64,000 nucleotides of DNA from DLKC01 sp002478885 (GTDB lineage: Bacteria; Bacteroidota; Bacteroidia; Chitinophagales; Chitinophagaceae): contig JAXLUI010000001.1 of the NCBI GenBank assembly GCA_046329585.1, positions 2,728,001 through 2,792,000 on the forward strand, read 5' to 3'. The notes below the pieces were generated by a model, which saw nothing but the letters and a program-made list of their open reading frames with translations, was not told the DNA's origin and ran no database searches. Numbering within the stretch: position 1 is the first letter of the stretch; each line of letters begins with the position of its first letter. The position numbers were made by a program, and so were the translations under genes. Positions 54,413 through 63,169 of this stretch are shown in pieces.

Positions 54413-54637
54413 ATGAAACGATTGTCGGAAATTGAAATTGGCAAGAAAGCTGTAATTATTTCTTTTGAAAAAGATGATATTTTTATAAAACTTATGGAAA
54501 TGGGATGTATCCCTGGTGAAGTTGTATCTGTAGAACAAATAGCACCATTTGGGGATCCAATTTCGATTTCCGTCGCTGGATATAATTTAAGCTTGCGGCT
54601 AAATGAAGCAGAACAGATATTAGTGGAACTAATCTAA
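54413..54637 (+). CDS. feoA: FeoA-family SH3-like protein
   Basis: A 74-residue protein, MKRLSEIEIGKKAVIISFEK, then LMEMGCIPGEVVSVEQIAPF and GYNLSLRLNEAEQILVEL. This is the complete SH3-like FeoA domain, which assists the ferrous iron transporter FeoB. No feoB follows; nadD begins 23 nt later. It could act on a FeoB encoded elsewhere. I start at the ATG at 54413; an earlier ATG (54374) gives an unrelated extension. Confidence 0.87.
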   Translation: MKRLSEIEIGKKAVIISFEKDDIFIKLMEMGCIPGEVVSVEQIAPFGDPISISVAGYNLSLRLNEAEQILVELI

Positions 54638-54660
54638 TTGAGGCAGCAATAAAACATAGA

Positions 54661-55233
54661 ATGAATATCGGTCTTTATTTCGGTTCCTTCAACCCAATTC
54701 ATATCGGGCATCTTATTATCGCCAATCATGCCATTAATGAGAATATTGTGCAGAAAGTTTGGTTTGTGGTGTCTCCACAAAATCCCCTAAAAGCATCGGG
54801 GTCGCTTTTGAATGAATATCAGCGGCTTTTTCTGGTAAGCTTAGCTATTGAAGATAATGTAAATTTTAAATCCAGCGATGTCGAATTTAGGTTACCGAGG
54901 CCGTCATATACAATTGATACACTCACGTATCTTAAGGAAAAGTACCCAGAAGACTGTTTCAGTATTATTATGGGATCAGACAGCTTTTCCAACATTCCTA
55001 AATGGAAAAATTATGAGAAGATTATTGGACAAAATAAAATACTGATTTACAATCGCCCCGGGTTTGTTGTTGAAAAGCCTGAAAGTCAAGATATGATTAT
55101 ACTAAAAGATGTTCCCCTTCTTGAAATTTCCGCAACAAAAATCCGACAATTGCTAAAATCTGGAAAGTCTGTTAAGTATTTGGTTCCGGATAAAATTCTA
55201 GAGGAAATAGAAAAGGCAAGATTCTATAAATGA
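54661..55233 (+). CDS. nadD: Nicotinate-nucleotide adenylyltransferase
   Basis: A 190-residue enzyme that makes deamido-NAD from nicotinate mononucleotide and ATP. Signature GSFNPIHIGHL (8-18), then the family patterns VVSPQNPLK, PSYTIDTLTYLKEKYPE, IIMGSDSF and ISATKIRQLLKSGKSVKYLV. It lies 23 nt after the FeoA-like gene and is surely co-transcribed. Together with nadA upstream it forms part of the NAD pathway. Confidence 0.95.
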   Translation: MNIGLYFGSFNPIHIGHLIIANHAINENIVQKVWFVVSPQNPLKASGSLLNEYQRLFLVSLAIEDNVNFKSSDVEFRLPRPSYTIDTLTYLKEKYPEDCFSIIMGSDSFSNIPKWKNYEKIIGQNKILIYNRPGFVVEKPESQDMIILKDVPLLEISATKIRQLLKSGKSVKYLVPDKILEEIEKARFYK

Positions 55234-55237
55234 TATT

Positions 55238-56491
55238 TTATAACAACCACCCCAGAAGTAAGCATGTAACCACTATTAATGGAGCCCGGATTCTTGAAAA
55301 AGACAAAACAAGAAAAGTACCAATAACAATTGATATATTGACTAATGTCATATCTGGCTTAATTTCAAAAATTAGGTTTTTCGTAAGATAGATTGTAGCG
55401 GCTATCATGATACCGACAACTGCGGCATTAATACCCTCCAACGATCTGAATATTACGGCATACTTTTTTAAATTATGCCAGACCGGAAAAAAAAATAGCA
55501 CCAAAAGCGCACTCGGTAAAAATATGGCTACCGAACCGATTATACATCCCAGAATTTGCATATTCGGATCCGGCTTGTGATCTCTTAAAGCCATTCCACC
55601 CATAAATGAACCTATTGAAAAAACCGGTCCAGGAATAGCTCTAACAATTCCCGATCCTGTGAGAAAATCTTGTTTATCTATTCTTAGAGCATTAGGGTTA
55701 ACCAGTTCAATTCTTTCTGTGTTTGGACGAACGCAGAATTGTTGATACATCATTGGCATGAGCACATCCCCACCGCCAAACACCAAACTGCCGAATCTAT
55801 AAAAATTTTCAAAGAGATTATATGGACCACGATTTTTCCATTCTTCATTCCTGGCTTTTTCGCTTAGAAAACCAGCGACGGCAAGTACAAGAAAAAAAAT
55901 AATAAGATTACCCCAATTTATTTTTTTTGGTGGAATCTCTTTTTGTGGAATTCTTTTATTGCTGAAGTTTGTTGCTACACCACCCGCAATAATAATGGCC
56001 GGAAAAATGAAAGGTGTATTAAAGAGAAGATAAGTAAATAAGGATGCTATAATTAAAATAACTCTAGTAATGGTATTATTGATTGACATTTTCGACATCC
56101 TATAAGCTGAAAATGCAATAAACCCTATTGCCATAGGTTGGATGAATTTGAATATTTTCACATACTCTGACTTGTCATTGATGTATTGCAACAAAAAAGA
56201 TAATGCACCCATAATGGTGCAAGCGGGTAGAATCCATATTAATAGGGTTAAAATTGCCAAGACCAACCCACCTCTTTTGTAACCAATCAATGTCAAAGTT
56301 TGGGTCGAAGATGCTCCGGGTAACATTTGGCAGAAAGCATTATATTCCAAAAGCTCCGCTTCAGAAACATCCTTTCTCTGGTGCACAAAGGTTTTAAGCA
56401 TCATCCCAAAATGCCCCTGCGGACCACCAAAAGCAGTAATGCTGTGAATAAAAACAGCCTTTAAAAAAGCATTGTGACGAAGTATTTTCAC
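55238..56491 (-). CDS. chrA: Chromate transporter ChrA
   Basis: A 417-residue membrane protein of the two-domain CHR family. Both halves are seen: N-terminal FGGPQGHFGMMLKTFV and PGASSTQTLTLIGYKRGG, and C-terminal FGGGDVLMPMMYQQF and GIVRAIPGPVFSIGSFMGG. About ten helices. It exports chromate driven by the membrane potential; chromosomal members may have other anions as substrates. It is convergent with nadD, 4 nt apart. Confidence 0.9.
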   Translation of the reverse strand: MKILRHNAFLKAVFIHSITAFGGPQGHFGMMLKTFVHQRKDVSEAELLEYNAFCQMLPGASSTQTLTLIGYKRGGLVLAILTLLIWILPACTIMGALSFLLQYINDKSEYVKIFKFIQPMAIGFIAFSAYRMSKMSINNTITRVILIIASLFTYLLFNTPFIFPAIIIAGGVATNFSNKRIPQKEIPPKKINWGNLIIFFLVLAVAGFLSEKARNEEWKNRGPYNLFENFYRFGSLVFGGGDVLMPMMYQQFCVRPNTERIELVNPNALRIDKQDFLTGSGIVRAIPGPVFSIGSFMGGMALRDHKPDPNMQILGCIIGSVAIFLPSALLVLFFFPVWHNLKKYAVIFRSLEGINAAVVGIMIAATIYLTKNLIFEIKPDMTLVNISIVIGTFLVLSFSRIRAPLIVVTCLLLGWLL

Positions 56492-56696
56492 CTAGTTACT
56501 TTATTACAGGTTTCAAATTAACTCAAAATTTGAAATAGAATAACTACAACTTTTAAAAGATAACAGATTCCGTTGCATGTCGGGCTTTTATTTGATAAAT
56601 ATAAAAATAATTATATTGTAAAATGTTGTTAAACAATTATATAATACATTTATCTATTTTGGAGAACGTTTAAATCCCTGTCTTAAAGAGGGAAAT

Positions 56697-56730
56697 AAAA
56701 AAGGCTGTTTCAATTGAAACAGCCTTTTTT
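56697..56730 (-). terminator. Terminator after rho
   Basis: A perfect 17-bp palindrome (56697-56713 with 56714-56730) centred between the two halves, with A and T runs at its ends, 15 nt beyond the rho stop. Confidence 0.85.
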
Positions 56731-56744
56731 ATCTACAAAGTGTT

Positions 56745-58436
56745 TTATCCATTCATGCTTGCGAGAAATTCCTCATTGCTTTTGGTACCTCGCATACGTT
56801 TTAATAATTCAGTCATCGCTTCTTCTGTATTCATATCATTAATATACAGACGCAAAATATTCATTCGCTTGAGCACATCTCTATCCAATAACAAATCATC
56901 CCTTCTTGTTGAAGACGCTACCAGGTCAATGGCTGGATAAATGCGTTTGTTGGCCAATCTCCGGTCAAGCTGTAACTCCATATTACCTGTACCCTTAAAC
57001 TCTTCAAAAATTACCTCATCCATCTTACTTCCTGTCTCAATTAGTGCCGTAGCCAAAATTGTAAGAGACCCGCCAAATTCAATTTTTCTTGCTGCACCAA
57101 AGAATTGTTTTGGTTTTTGCATAGCATTAGCTTCAACACCGCCACTCAAAACTTTACCACTTGCGGGGGCAACCGTATTATGTGCTCTTGCCAGCCTTGT
57201 AATCGAGTCTAGTAATATAACTACATCGTGACCACACTCAACTAGCCTTTTTGCTTTTTGCAGCGCAATCGTTGAAACTTTTACGTGTTTCTCTGCGGGT
57301 TCATCAAAAGTTGAGGCAATAACTTCCGCTTTAACACTTCGCTCCATATCGGTAACCTCTTCTGGTCTTTCGTCTATAAGAACAACCATGAGATAGCATT
57401 CCGGATGGTTTTGAGCAATAGCGGTTGCTACCTCTTTAAGCAACATTGTTTTACCAACTTTAGGCTGAGCAACAATTAAACCGCGCTGGCCTTTACCTAT
57501 TGGCGTAAAAAGATCCATTATCCTTGTACTATAATTTGATGGCTGCGTAAACAGGTTCAATTTTTCAAAGGGAAATAAAGGAGTGAGATAATCAAAAGGA
57601 ACCCGATCTCTGACCTCTTCGGGGCTTTTCCCATTGATACTTTCTACTTTAAGCAAGGCAAAATATTTTTCACCTTCTTTAGGTGGCCTCACTGCGCCAA
57701 AAACTGTATCGCCCGTTTTGAGGCCAAAAAGCTTTATTTGCGAAGGAGAAACATAGATATCATCGGGGGATGACAAATACATATAATCCGAAGAACGGAG
57801 AAATCCATAGCCATCCGGCATCATTTCCAAAACCCCTTCTCCTTGAATAATACCGTCAAATTCTATATTAAATGACTGTTCTTTTTTGTGAGACCTCGGT
57901 GCGATGGTTTCTTCCGGGGTTTCTTCATAGTCCTCAATATCATCCTCCTCGAGAACAGGCTCATCTTCGCCAAGCATACTAATAAGCCTGCTTCCGAGTT
58001 CGGGAATATCAATTTCAACAGGGTCTTTTTTTATGGTAAGCACTTTCTTGTCTTCCATTTCTTGTTCGGGCGCAGCAGCTTCTTCTATTGCTTCTTTTTC
58101 TTTAGCTTTCCTCCCCCTTTTTTTCCCTTTTTCCTCTTTCAAAGGCTGGTCTAATGTCAAATGCTCCTCTGCATTGTTTGCAGGTGCCGGAGCTTCGCTC
58201 ATCACCTTTGCGATTTCTGTTGTATTGGCTGTCGTAGCTTTTATAATTCTTTTCCTTTTGGGTTTTTCTATGAGCGTCGCGGTATTTTTTGCTCCCGCAG
58301 ATAAAGCCTGCTTATCCAGGATTTTATAGATTAAATCCTGTTTTTGAATGCCCTTTATGCCTTGAATATTTAATTGCTCGGCAATATCAAGCAATTCAGG
58401 AACCAGCATGTCGTTCAATTGCAAAATGTCGTACAT
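56745..58436 (-). CDS. rho: Transcription termination factor Rho
   Basis: A 563-residue hexameric RNA helicase that ends transcripts. N-terminal Rho-N domain (LNDMLVPELLDIAEQLNIQG), a charged, low-complexity stretch at about residues 80-200 (EEKGKKRGRKAKEKEA; then an acid-rich EDEPVLEEDDIEDYEETPEE), the cold-shock RNA-binding fold (GEGVLEMMPDGYGFLRSSDY) and the RecA-like core with Walker A QPKVGKTML and Walker B DVVILLDSITRLARAH. The long linker is typical of Bacteroidota Rho. It has its own terminator. Confidence 0.96.
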   Translation of the reverse strand: MYDILQLNDMLVPELLDIAEQLNIQGIKGIQKQDLIYKILDKQALSAGAKNTATLIEKPKRKRIIKATTANTTEIAKVMSEAPAPANNAEEHLTLDQPLKEEKGKKRGRKAKEKEAIEEAAAPEQEMEDKKVLTIKKDPVEIDIPELGSRLISMLGEDEPVLEEDDIEDYEETPEETIAPRSHKKEQSFNIEFDGIIQGEGVLEMMPDGYGFLRSSDYMYLSSPDDIYVSPSQIKLFGLKTGDTVFGAVRPPKEGEKYFALLKVESINGKSPEEVRDRVPFDYLTPLFPFEKLNLFTQPSNYSTRIMDLFTPIGKGQRGLIVAQPKVGKTMLLKEVATAIAQNHPECYLMVVLIDERPEEVTDMERSVKAEVIASTFDEPAEKHVKVSTIALQKAKRLVECGHDVVILLDSITRLARAHNTVAPASGKVLSGGVEANAMQKPKQFFGAARKIEFGGSLTILATALIETGSKMDEVIFEEFKGTGNMELQLDRRLANKRIYPAIDLVASSTRRDDLLLDRDVLKRMNILRLYINDMNTEEAMTELLKRMRGTKSNEEFLASMNG

Positions 58437-58713
58437 AAGATTTTAGTAAAAGAGGTTGATTTTAAATCCAAAAAATCGGCCTTAAAAATTGTAGTGATTT
58501 GTAATGGTTGAGAGAAAACCTGTGAACGGAGAGGATTGATACAGACTGTTCAGCTCGTTTCCGATGCAATGTTACAGCATTTGTTTATAAAAAAGAAAAT
58601 TTTATTGGAAAAATAGTGTTATAGAAACCTCAAGCTAACAAACATAAAACCAGTGCTAAATAAATCAAAAGCAAAGCTTTATTAGCCCGGCTGTAAAACA
58701 ATGATCATCGCCT

Positions 58714-58909
58714 GTTGCGTCGCACAGCGTCAGCACGGGCAACATAATTCAGCAAAGATCGCTTCTAAATGGCCCAATGGACCAAAAATTTTTCTATTCA
58801 CTTATATTTGCCCCGATGTTATTAATCATATAATGCTTTCTATTAACAAAAGCAGTATTACAAAGAAGGCTGCCGCCCAAAGTTACAAAGCAAAAGTGTG
58901 CGACGGAAC
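58714..58909. repeat. Dispersed palindromic repeat, locus 18 (paired, divergent arms)
   Basis: L arm GTTGCGTCGCACAGCGT (58714-58730), R arm AAAAGTGTGCGACGGAAC (58892-58909), then GGATGCC. Flank AGCCCGGCTG before. It fills the long gap 58437-58955, which is otherwise empty except for a -7 box. Confidence 0.72.
58803..58811 (+). promoter_or_regulatory. -7 box upstream of asnS
   Basis: TATATTTGC matches TAnnTTTG exactly. It lies in the loop of repeat locus 18, so the asnS leader would carry the R arm. Confidence 0.4.
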
Positions 58910-58955
58910 GGATGCCCGATTTGAGTATTATAGTTTGGCTAATAAATTTATCACT

Positions 58956-60404
58956 ATGTTTAACAATAGAACGAAAATCAAGAAAATACTTGCAGGCGAG
59001 TTTACAGGTCGCGAGATTATTGTAATGGGCTGGGTGCGCACTTTTAGAAACAACCAGTTTATTGCGGTAAATGACGGAAGCACAAATAATAACCTGCAGG
59101 TCGTCGTCGAACTTGGTTTGCTTGATGAATTAACGCTAAGACGCATTACTACTGGCGCTTCGCTTAAAGTAACAGGAATTGTCACAGAAAGTCTTGGTAA
59201 AGGCCAGAAGGTGGAACTAAAAGCAAGTGAAATAGCTATTCTGGGAGATAGTGATGCTGAAAAATATCCCCTTCAGCCAAAGAAACACAGCCTTGAGTTT
59301 TTGAGAGAAGTTGCGCACTTGCGCTTTAGAACAAATACGTTTGGTGCTGTTTTTAGAGTTCGTCATTCACTGGCTTTTGCTATCCATAAATTTTTTAACG
59401 AGAAGGGCTTCGTTTACCTGCATACCCCTGTTATTACTGCAAGTGATGCTGAAGGTGCCGGCGAAATGTTCAGGGTAACAACACTGCCATTTGATAACCC
59501 GCCGAGAAACGATGACGGTTCTGTGAATTTTAAAGAAGACTTCTTTGGCAAAAGCACCAACCTTACTGTAAGCGGCCAGCTGGAGGGTGAGCTTGGTGCA
59601 ATGGCTTTCAGTGAGATTTACACTTTTGGACCTACTTTTCGGGCAGAAAATTCGAACACTACAAGGCATTTGGCAGAATTCTGGATGATCGAACCGGAGA
59701 TGGCATTTTACGACATAGAGGATAACATGAATCTCGCCGAAGAATTTATTAGATACCTTATCAGGTATGCAATGGAGTTTAACAAAGAAGACCTCGAATT
59801 CCTCGATCAGCGGTTGATAGAAGAAGAAAAGCAAAAACCACAAGCCGAAAGAAGCGAATTGAGCCTTTTGGAAAAACTGCGATTTGTGGCCGACAATCAG
59901 TTTGAGCGAATCACTTATACTGAAGCAATCGACATTTTACTTGAATCGCCTGCTTACAAAAAGAAAAAGTTTAGATATGATGTAAAGTGGGGAATTGACA
60001 TGCAAAGCGAACACGAACGTTATCTTGTTGAAAAGCATTTTAAAAAGCCGGTTATTGTTACCGGGTATCCAGCCGCAATAAAAGCATTTTATATGCGCCT
60101 AAATAATGGTTGCGAGCCGGGCAAAGAAACTGTTGCTGCGATGGATATCTTGGCTCCTGGCATTGGAGAAATAGTTGGGGGCAGCCAGCGTGAAGAAAGG
60201 CTTGAGAATCTGGAGCAACGTATGAAAGCAATGCATATTCCAGCAGAGGAAATGAGTTGGTATCTTGATACACGCCGATTTGGAACTGTTCCCCACGCTG
60301 GTTTCGGCCTTGGCTTCGAGAGAATGGTACAATTTGTTACAGGCATGACGAATATTCGCGATGTGATCGCATTCGCCCGAACACCAAAGAATTGCGAGTT
60401 CTAG
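58956..60404 (+). CDS. asnS: Asparaginyl-tRNA synthetase
   Basis: A 482-residue class II synthetase: N-terminal OB fold (VMGWVRTFRNNQFIAVNDGS), then the catalytic core with FRAENSNTTRHLAEFWMIEP (motif 2 region) and motif 3 GFGLGFERMVQFVTGMTNIR, ending FARTPKNCEF, which is diagnostic of AsnS over AspS. It charges tRNA-Asn. The upstream open frame to 58701 runs through a repeat arm, so the ATG at 58956 is the better start. Confidence 0.95.
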   Translation: MFNNRTKIKKILAGEFTGREIIVMGWVRTFRNNQFIAVNDGSTNNNLQVVVELGLLDELTLRRITTGASLKVTGIVTESLGKGQKVELKASEIAILGDSDAEKYPLQPKKHSLEFLREVAHLRFRTNTFGAVFRVRHSLAFAIHKFFNEKGFVYLHTPVITASDAEGAGEMFRVTTLPFDNPPRNDDGSVNFKEDFFGKSTNLTVSGQLEGELGAMAFSEIYTFGPTFRAENSNTTRHLAEFWMIEPEMAFYDIEDNMNLAEEFIRYLIRYAMEFNKEDLEFLDQRLIEEEKQKPQAERSELSLLEKLRFVADNQFERITYTEAIDILLESPAYKKKKFRYDVKWGIDMQSEHERYLVEKHFKKPVIVTGYPAAIKAFYMRLNNGCEPGKETVAAMDILAPGIGEIVGGSQREERLENLEQRMKAMHIPAEEMSWYLDTRRFGTVPHAGFGLGFERMVQFVTGMTNIRDVIAFARTPKNCEF

Positions 60405-60420
60405 CCGATGCAATTTGTTT

Positions 60421-60451
60421 TTTGATATTTACATTTAGACCCTATATTTGC
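60421..60451 (+). promoter_or_regulatory. Promoter of tRNA-Phe
   Basis: TTTG (60421-60424), 18-nt spacer, TATATTTGC (60443-60451). A full Bacteroidota promoter 22 nt before the tRNA. Confidence 0.7.
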
Positions 60452-60472
60452 AGCCCCGAAAGGGGAAAGGCT

Positions 60473-60545
60473 GGTGCGGTAGCTCAGTCGGTAGAGCAAA
60501 GGACTGAAAATCCTTGTGTCGCCGGTTCGATCCCGGCCCACACCA
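60473..60545 (+). tRNA. tRNA-Phe (GAA)
   Basis: A 73-nt tRNA with anticodon GAA in the loop ACTGAAAATC, T arm GCCGG, TTCGATC, CCGGC, and discriminator A60545. No CCA is encoded. The acceptor stem GGTGCGG/CCACACC has one mismatch, C5 against A68. It stands alone with its own promoter after asnS. Confidence 0.95.
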
Positions 60546-60604
60546 CAATGCAACCTCGTCAATTTGGCGGGGTTGTTTCTTTATGGTCATATTCAAAGTG
60601 GAAT

Positions 60605-61522
60605 TTATAATTCCTTCAGTAGATCTAAAAAGCGGTTGTTTAATTCCTTTATATATTTTTTTGACGATGAGTCTGGTATATATGCTGCCTTCCTGGAAAT
60701 GCTATTATTCAAAACACCCCTCGCCATCAATAATTCTTTCTCCGCATAATGAAACAACTCCATATTCTGCAGCGAGAAAAATATTTGTGGCATAACTCTC
60801 TCAAACAGAGAAAAAGCTTTAGCTGCTTCGCCATTTCTCCTTAGCAAAAATACTTTTTGCAAAACGTCTGCAACAGCAAGTCCGGGCATTACGCCGGCTA
60901 TACCAACCGGAACCAGCTCCAGCATGTACAAGCCGCCCCACCCTTCGAACAAGCCGACTTTACCTTCGGTAACTTTTATAATTTCCTCAAACTTCGGGGC
61001 ACATAAAGGTTCCTCTAATTTTACGTATCTAAAATTGGGATGAGTGTCATGTAAACGCTTAATAAAAGCAGCACTGATCGATGCGCCTCCCGGATTAAAA
61101 TCCTGGATTAGAACCGGTGTATCGCCCACCGATTGAACAAACTCCGACATATATTCCATCAAAGCATTTTCCGGCAGGCCAAAAATGCGCGGTACAGCAA
61201 TTGATATAATGTCTGCGCCACTTTTTATATTTTCTTGGGCCAGCCTTTTGGCTGATTTCAAAGAGGGGTGATTTGATTGTGCGATAATCTTAATTCTGCC
61301 TGCCGCGTGCTTAACCGCAACGCTCACTACCCGCAACCTTTCATCATCAGTGAGTTTATAAAACTCACTGGCATAGGCTGGCAAACATGCCGCCTCTATG
61401 CCGCAGGAGCAAGCAAAATCAATTAAATCTCTTAATGCATACTCATCAATTTCTTCATTTTCTGTGAATGGAGTTGGTATAATTGGCACCACTCCCTCTA
61501 AAGCTTTTTCTGGTACTGTCAT
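60605..61522 (-). CDS. DapA-superfamily (DHDPS/NAL fold) protein with altered motifs
   Basis: A 305-residue TIM-barrel protein. The family Schiff-base Lys is seen in FRYVKLEEP, and the barrel start VVPIIPTPFTENEEIDEYAL is typical. However the GTTGE loop is replaced by PAYASEF, and the Tyr motif (YNxP in true DapA) reads LIQDFNPGG. So it is unlikely to be lysine-pathway DapA; an aldolase or lyase on a sugar acid or related keto acid is more likely. It lies 279 bp from a divergent Asp-box protein gene; a sugar-kinase gene follows that. Confidence 0.75.
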   Translation of the reverse strand: MTVPEKALEGVVPIIPTPFTENEEIDEYALRDLIDFACSCGIEAACLPAYASEFYKLTDDERLRVVSVAVKHAAGRIKIIAQSNHPSLKSAKRLAQENIKSGADIISIAVPRIFGLPENALMEYMSEFVQSVGDTPVLIQDFNPGGASISAAFIKRLHDTHPNFRYVKLEEPLCAPKFEEIIKVTEGKVGLFEGWGGLYMLELVPVGIAGVMPGLAVADVLQKVFLLRRNGEAAKAFSLFERVMPQIFFSLQNMELFHYAEKELLMARGVLNNSISRKAAYIPDSSSKKYIKELNNRFLDLLKEL

Positions 61523-61702
61523 AGTTTATGTTTATCCGGCACAATATGGTTACAAGATATATTTTTTTTGGTTACAGGCTTTTTGTTCTTCCGGCATCGG
61601 CTATTGCCACGCTCGGTTTGTGGTTCCACTTTTATGGCAGCAGTTAAGGCATCTATAGCGACAACCTTTTTTAGAAATATGCCTGTCGAAGAAAGCTTTG
61701 CT

Positions 61703-61722
61703 GTACAAGAGTGCGACGCAAC
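61703..61722. repeat. Dispersed palindromic repeat, locus 19 (single R arm)
   Basis: GTACAAGAGTGCGACGCAAC followed by GAGTGATGC and TTAAGCCGGGATCCTG. A degraded left flank (CGGCATCGGCTATTGCCACG, 61593-61612) may remain. Confidence 0.83.
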
Positions 61723-61804
61723 GAGTGATGCAAGGAATACTTAAGCCGGGATCCTGAAATGTATTAGTTTTATTATATCTTTTGGTTGCATAAAAAAGGC
61801 CATG

Positions 61805-63124
61805 ATGAATAAAAAATATATTTTGCTATTGCTTGCTGTATGCTTGATGAGTTTTGTTGGGATATTTTCTTTTAAAGACATAAAGTCGCACGACGATTTT
61901 AAAGCAACACCAAGAGCAATTTTAATTCCTTCGGAAAAATTTTATTTCAATTCTTTTGTTGATTGTAACATGGCCGAAGCCTGGATTGGCGATACTTTTC
62001 GCATATTCCCAGGCAAGTATGGTGAAGACCCTTTATGGGGCAATGCGCGTGACCTGAAATTTGCCGATGGTAAAAATGCAGATGAAGCATTTTTAAGTAA
62101 GGCCAATGCTTTTATAGAACCTCAAATGCCGGCAAATGTTGCACCGCAAGCTGATGGACTTCACGGCGCTGTTTGGTTTGAAACGGTTTACCAGGACAAA
62201 AAAGATAAAAGCGGAAAAACGCTGTATGCAGTGTATCATAATGAGAATTATCCACAAACCTTTCCGTACAATGCGCGAAGTGGAAAAGGATATATTGATA
62301 AAGATTGGCCCCAGGGTTTAACAGGCGCAAAAACGCCGGCAGCAGTTTGCAGAATTGGAATTATGAAATCAGCAGATGGCGGAAGAAGCTGGAGCAACAA
62401 CGGCATCTTTATAGAAGACAACCAACAGCGAATGATCTTGAAACCGCATAACACCTCGGTAACATTTGCGGGTGGTGTGGGCGACCCTTCTGCAGTTGCT
62501 TCGGGCGATTACCTGTATTTGTTTTATGGTGAATATGGATATCCAGGTGTTTACGATGCTTCAACCTACGATCCTGTTTTGGAATACAATGGTCAATGTA
62601 TAAGTATTGCCAAGATAAAGTTGACGGATCTTGATAAGCCACAAGGCAGGGCAAAGCGCTGGGATGGTAAGGCTTTCAATGTACCGTACGATGGTATTGG
62701 CACACCGGTAAAATCTTTGCAAATACCCCCGGATGAGGGCGGCGGAGCAGCGTCTGCGCCGTCATCAAAATTTCATTGGGGGCCTTCAGTAAGTTGGAAT
62801 ACTTACCTGCAATGCTGGGTTATGCTTATGGCAAAATCAGAGGGTACTTCGTGGAACGGCGGGAGCATATACATATCGTTCAATCAAAACGCCGACCTTG
62901 CGCAGGGAGATGCATCTCAGCAATGGAGCAAACCGAAAATGCTCATCAACAAAACAGGGCATATTATCTGGTATCCATCTCTGCAGCCGGTTAATGCTGA
63001 AAATGATATTAAAGAAAAATACACCTGTTTAAGAACCGGCCAGCTTACAAGATTGTTCTTCAAAGACCAGCACAATGATTCCAGTGAATATATTTCTGAA
63101 TATATGCTGCGGTTTGAAAAGTAA
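61805..63124 (+). CDS. Exported Asp-box / five-bladed-propeller-like protein
   Basis: A 439-residue protein with an N-terminal signal (MNKKYILLLLAVCLMSFVGI). It contains an Asp-box (SADGGRSWSNNG at about residues 197-208), and other blade-like strands (GGGAASAPSSKFHWGPSVSW; SLQPVNAEND). This suggests a beta-propeller carbohydrate-binding or glycosidase protein acting outside the cytoplasm. No catalytic residues can be assigned. The divergent DapA-like gene and the convergent NahK-like kinase suggest a role in sugar uptake. Confidence 0.65.
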   Translation: MNKKYILLLLAVCLMSFVGIFSFKDIKSHDDFKATPRAILIPSEKFYFNSFVDCNMAEAWIGDTFRIFPGKYGEDPLWGNARDLKFADGKNADEAFLSKANAFIEPQMPANVAPQADGLHGAVWFETVYQDKKDKSGKTLYAVYHNENYPQTFPYNARSGKGYIDKDWPQGLTGAKTPAAVCRIGIMKSADGGRSWSNNGIFIEDNQQRMILKPHNTSVTFAGGVGDPSAVASGDYLYLFYGEYGYPGVYDASTYDPVLEYNGQCISIAKIKLTDLDKPQGRAKRWDGKAFNVPYDGIGTPVKSLQIPPDEGGGAASAPSSKFHWGPSVSWNTYLQCWVMLMAKSEGTSWNGGSIYISFNQNADLAQGDASQQWSKPKMLINKTGHIIWYPSLQPVNAENDIKEKYTCLRTGQLTRLFFKDQHNDSSEYISEYMLRFEK

Positions 63125-63169
63125 AAGGGACTAGCCGTGTAAGTGGTAATACAAAATGAAAAATGGTAA

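Noticed and set aside
58701..58955. 85-residue N-terminal extension of AsnS
   Set aside because: It reads through a palindromic-repeat arm and a -7 box; synthetase homology begins at MFNNRTKIKKIL.
1382..61722. CRISPR array made of the dispersed repeat
   Set aside because: Copies are thousands of bases apart, alternate in orientation as palindromes, and no cas genes exist.
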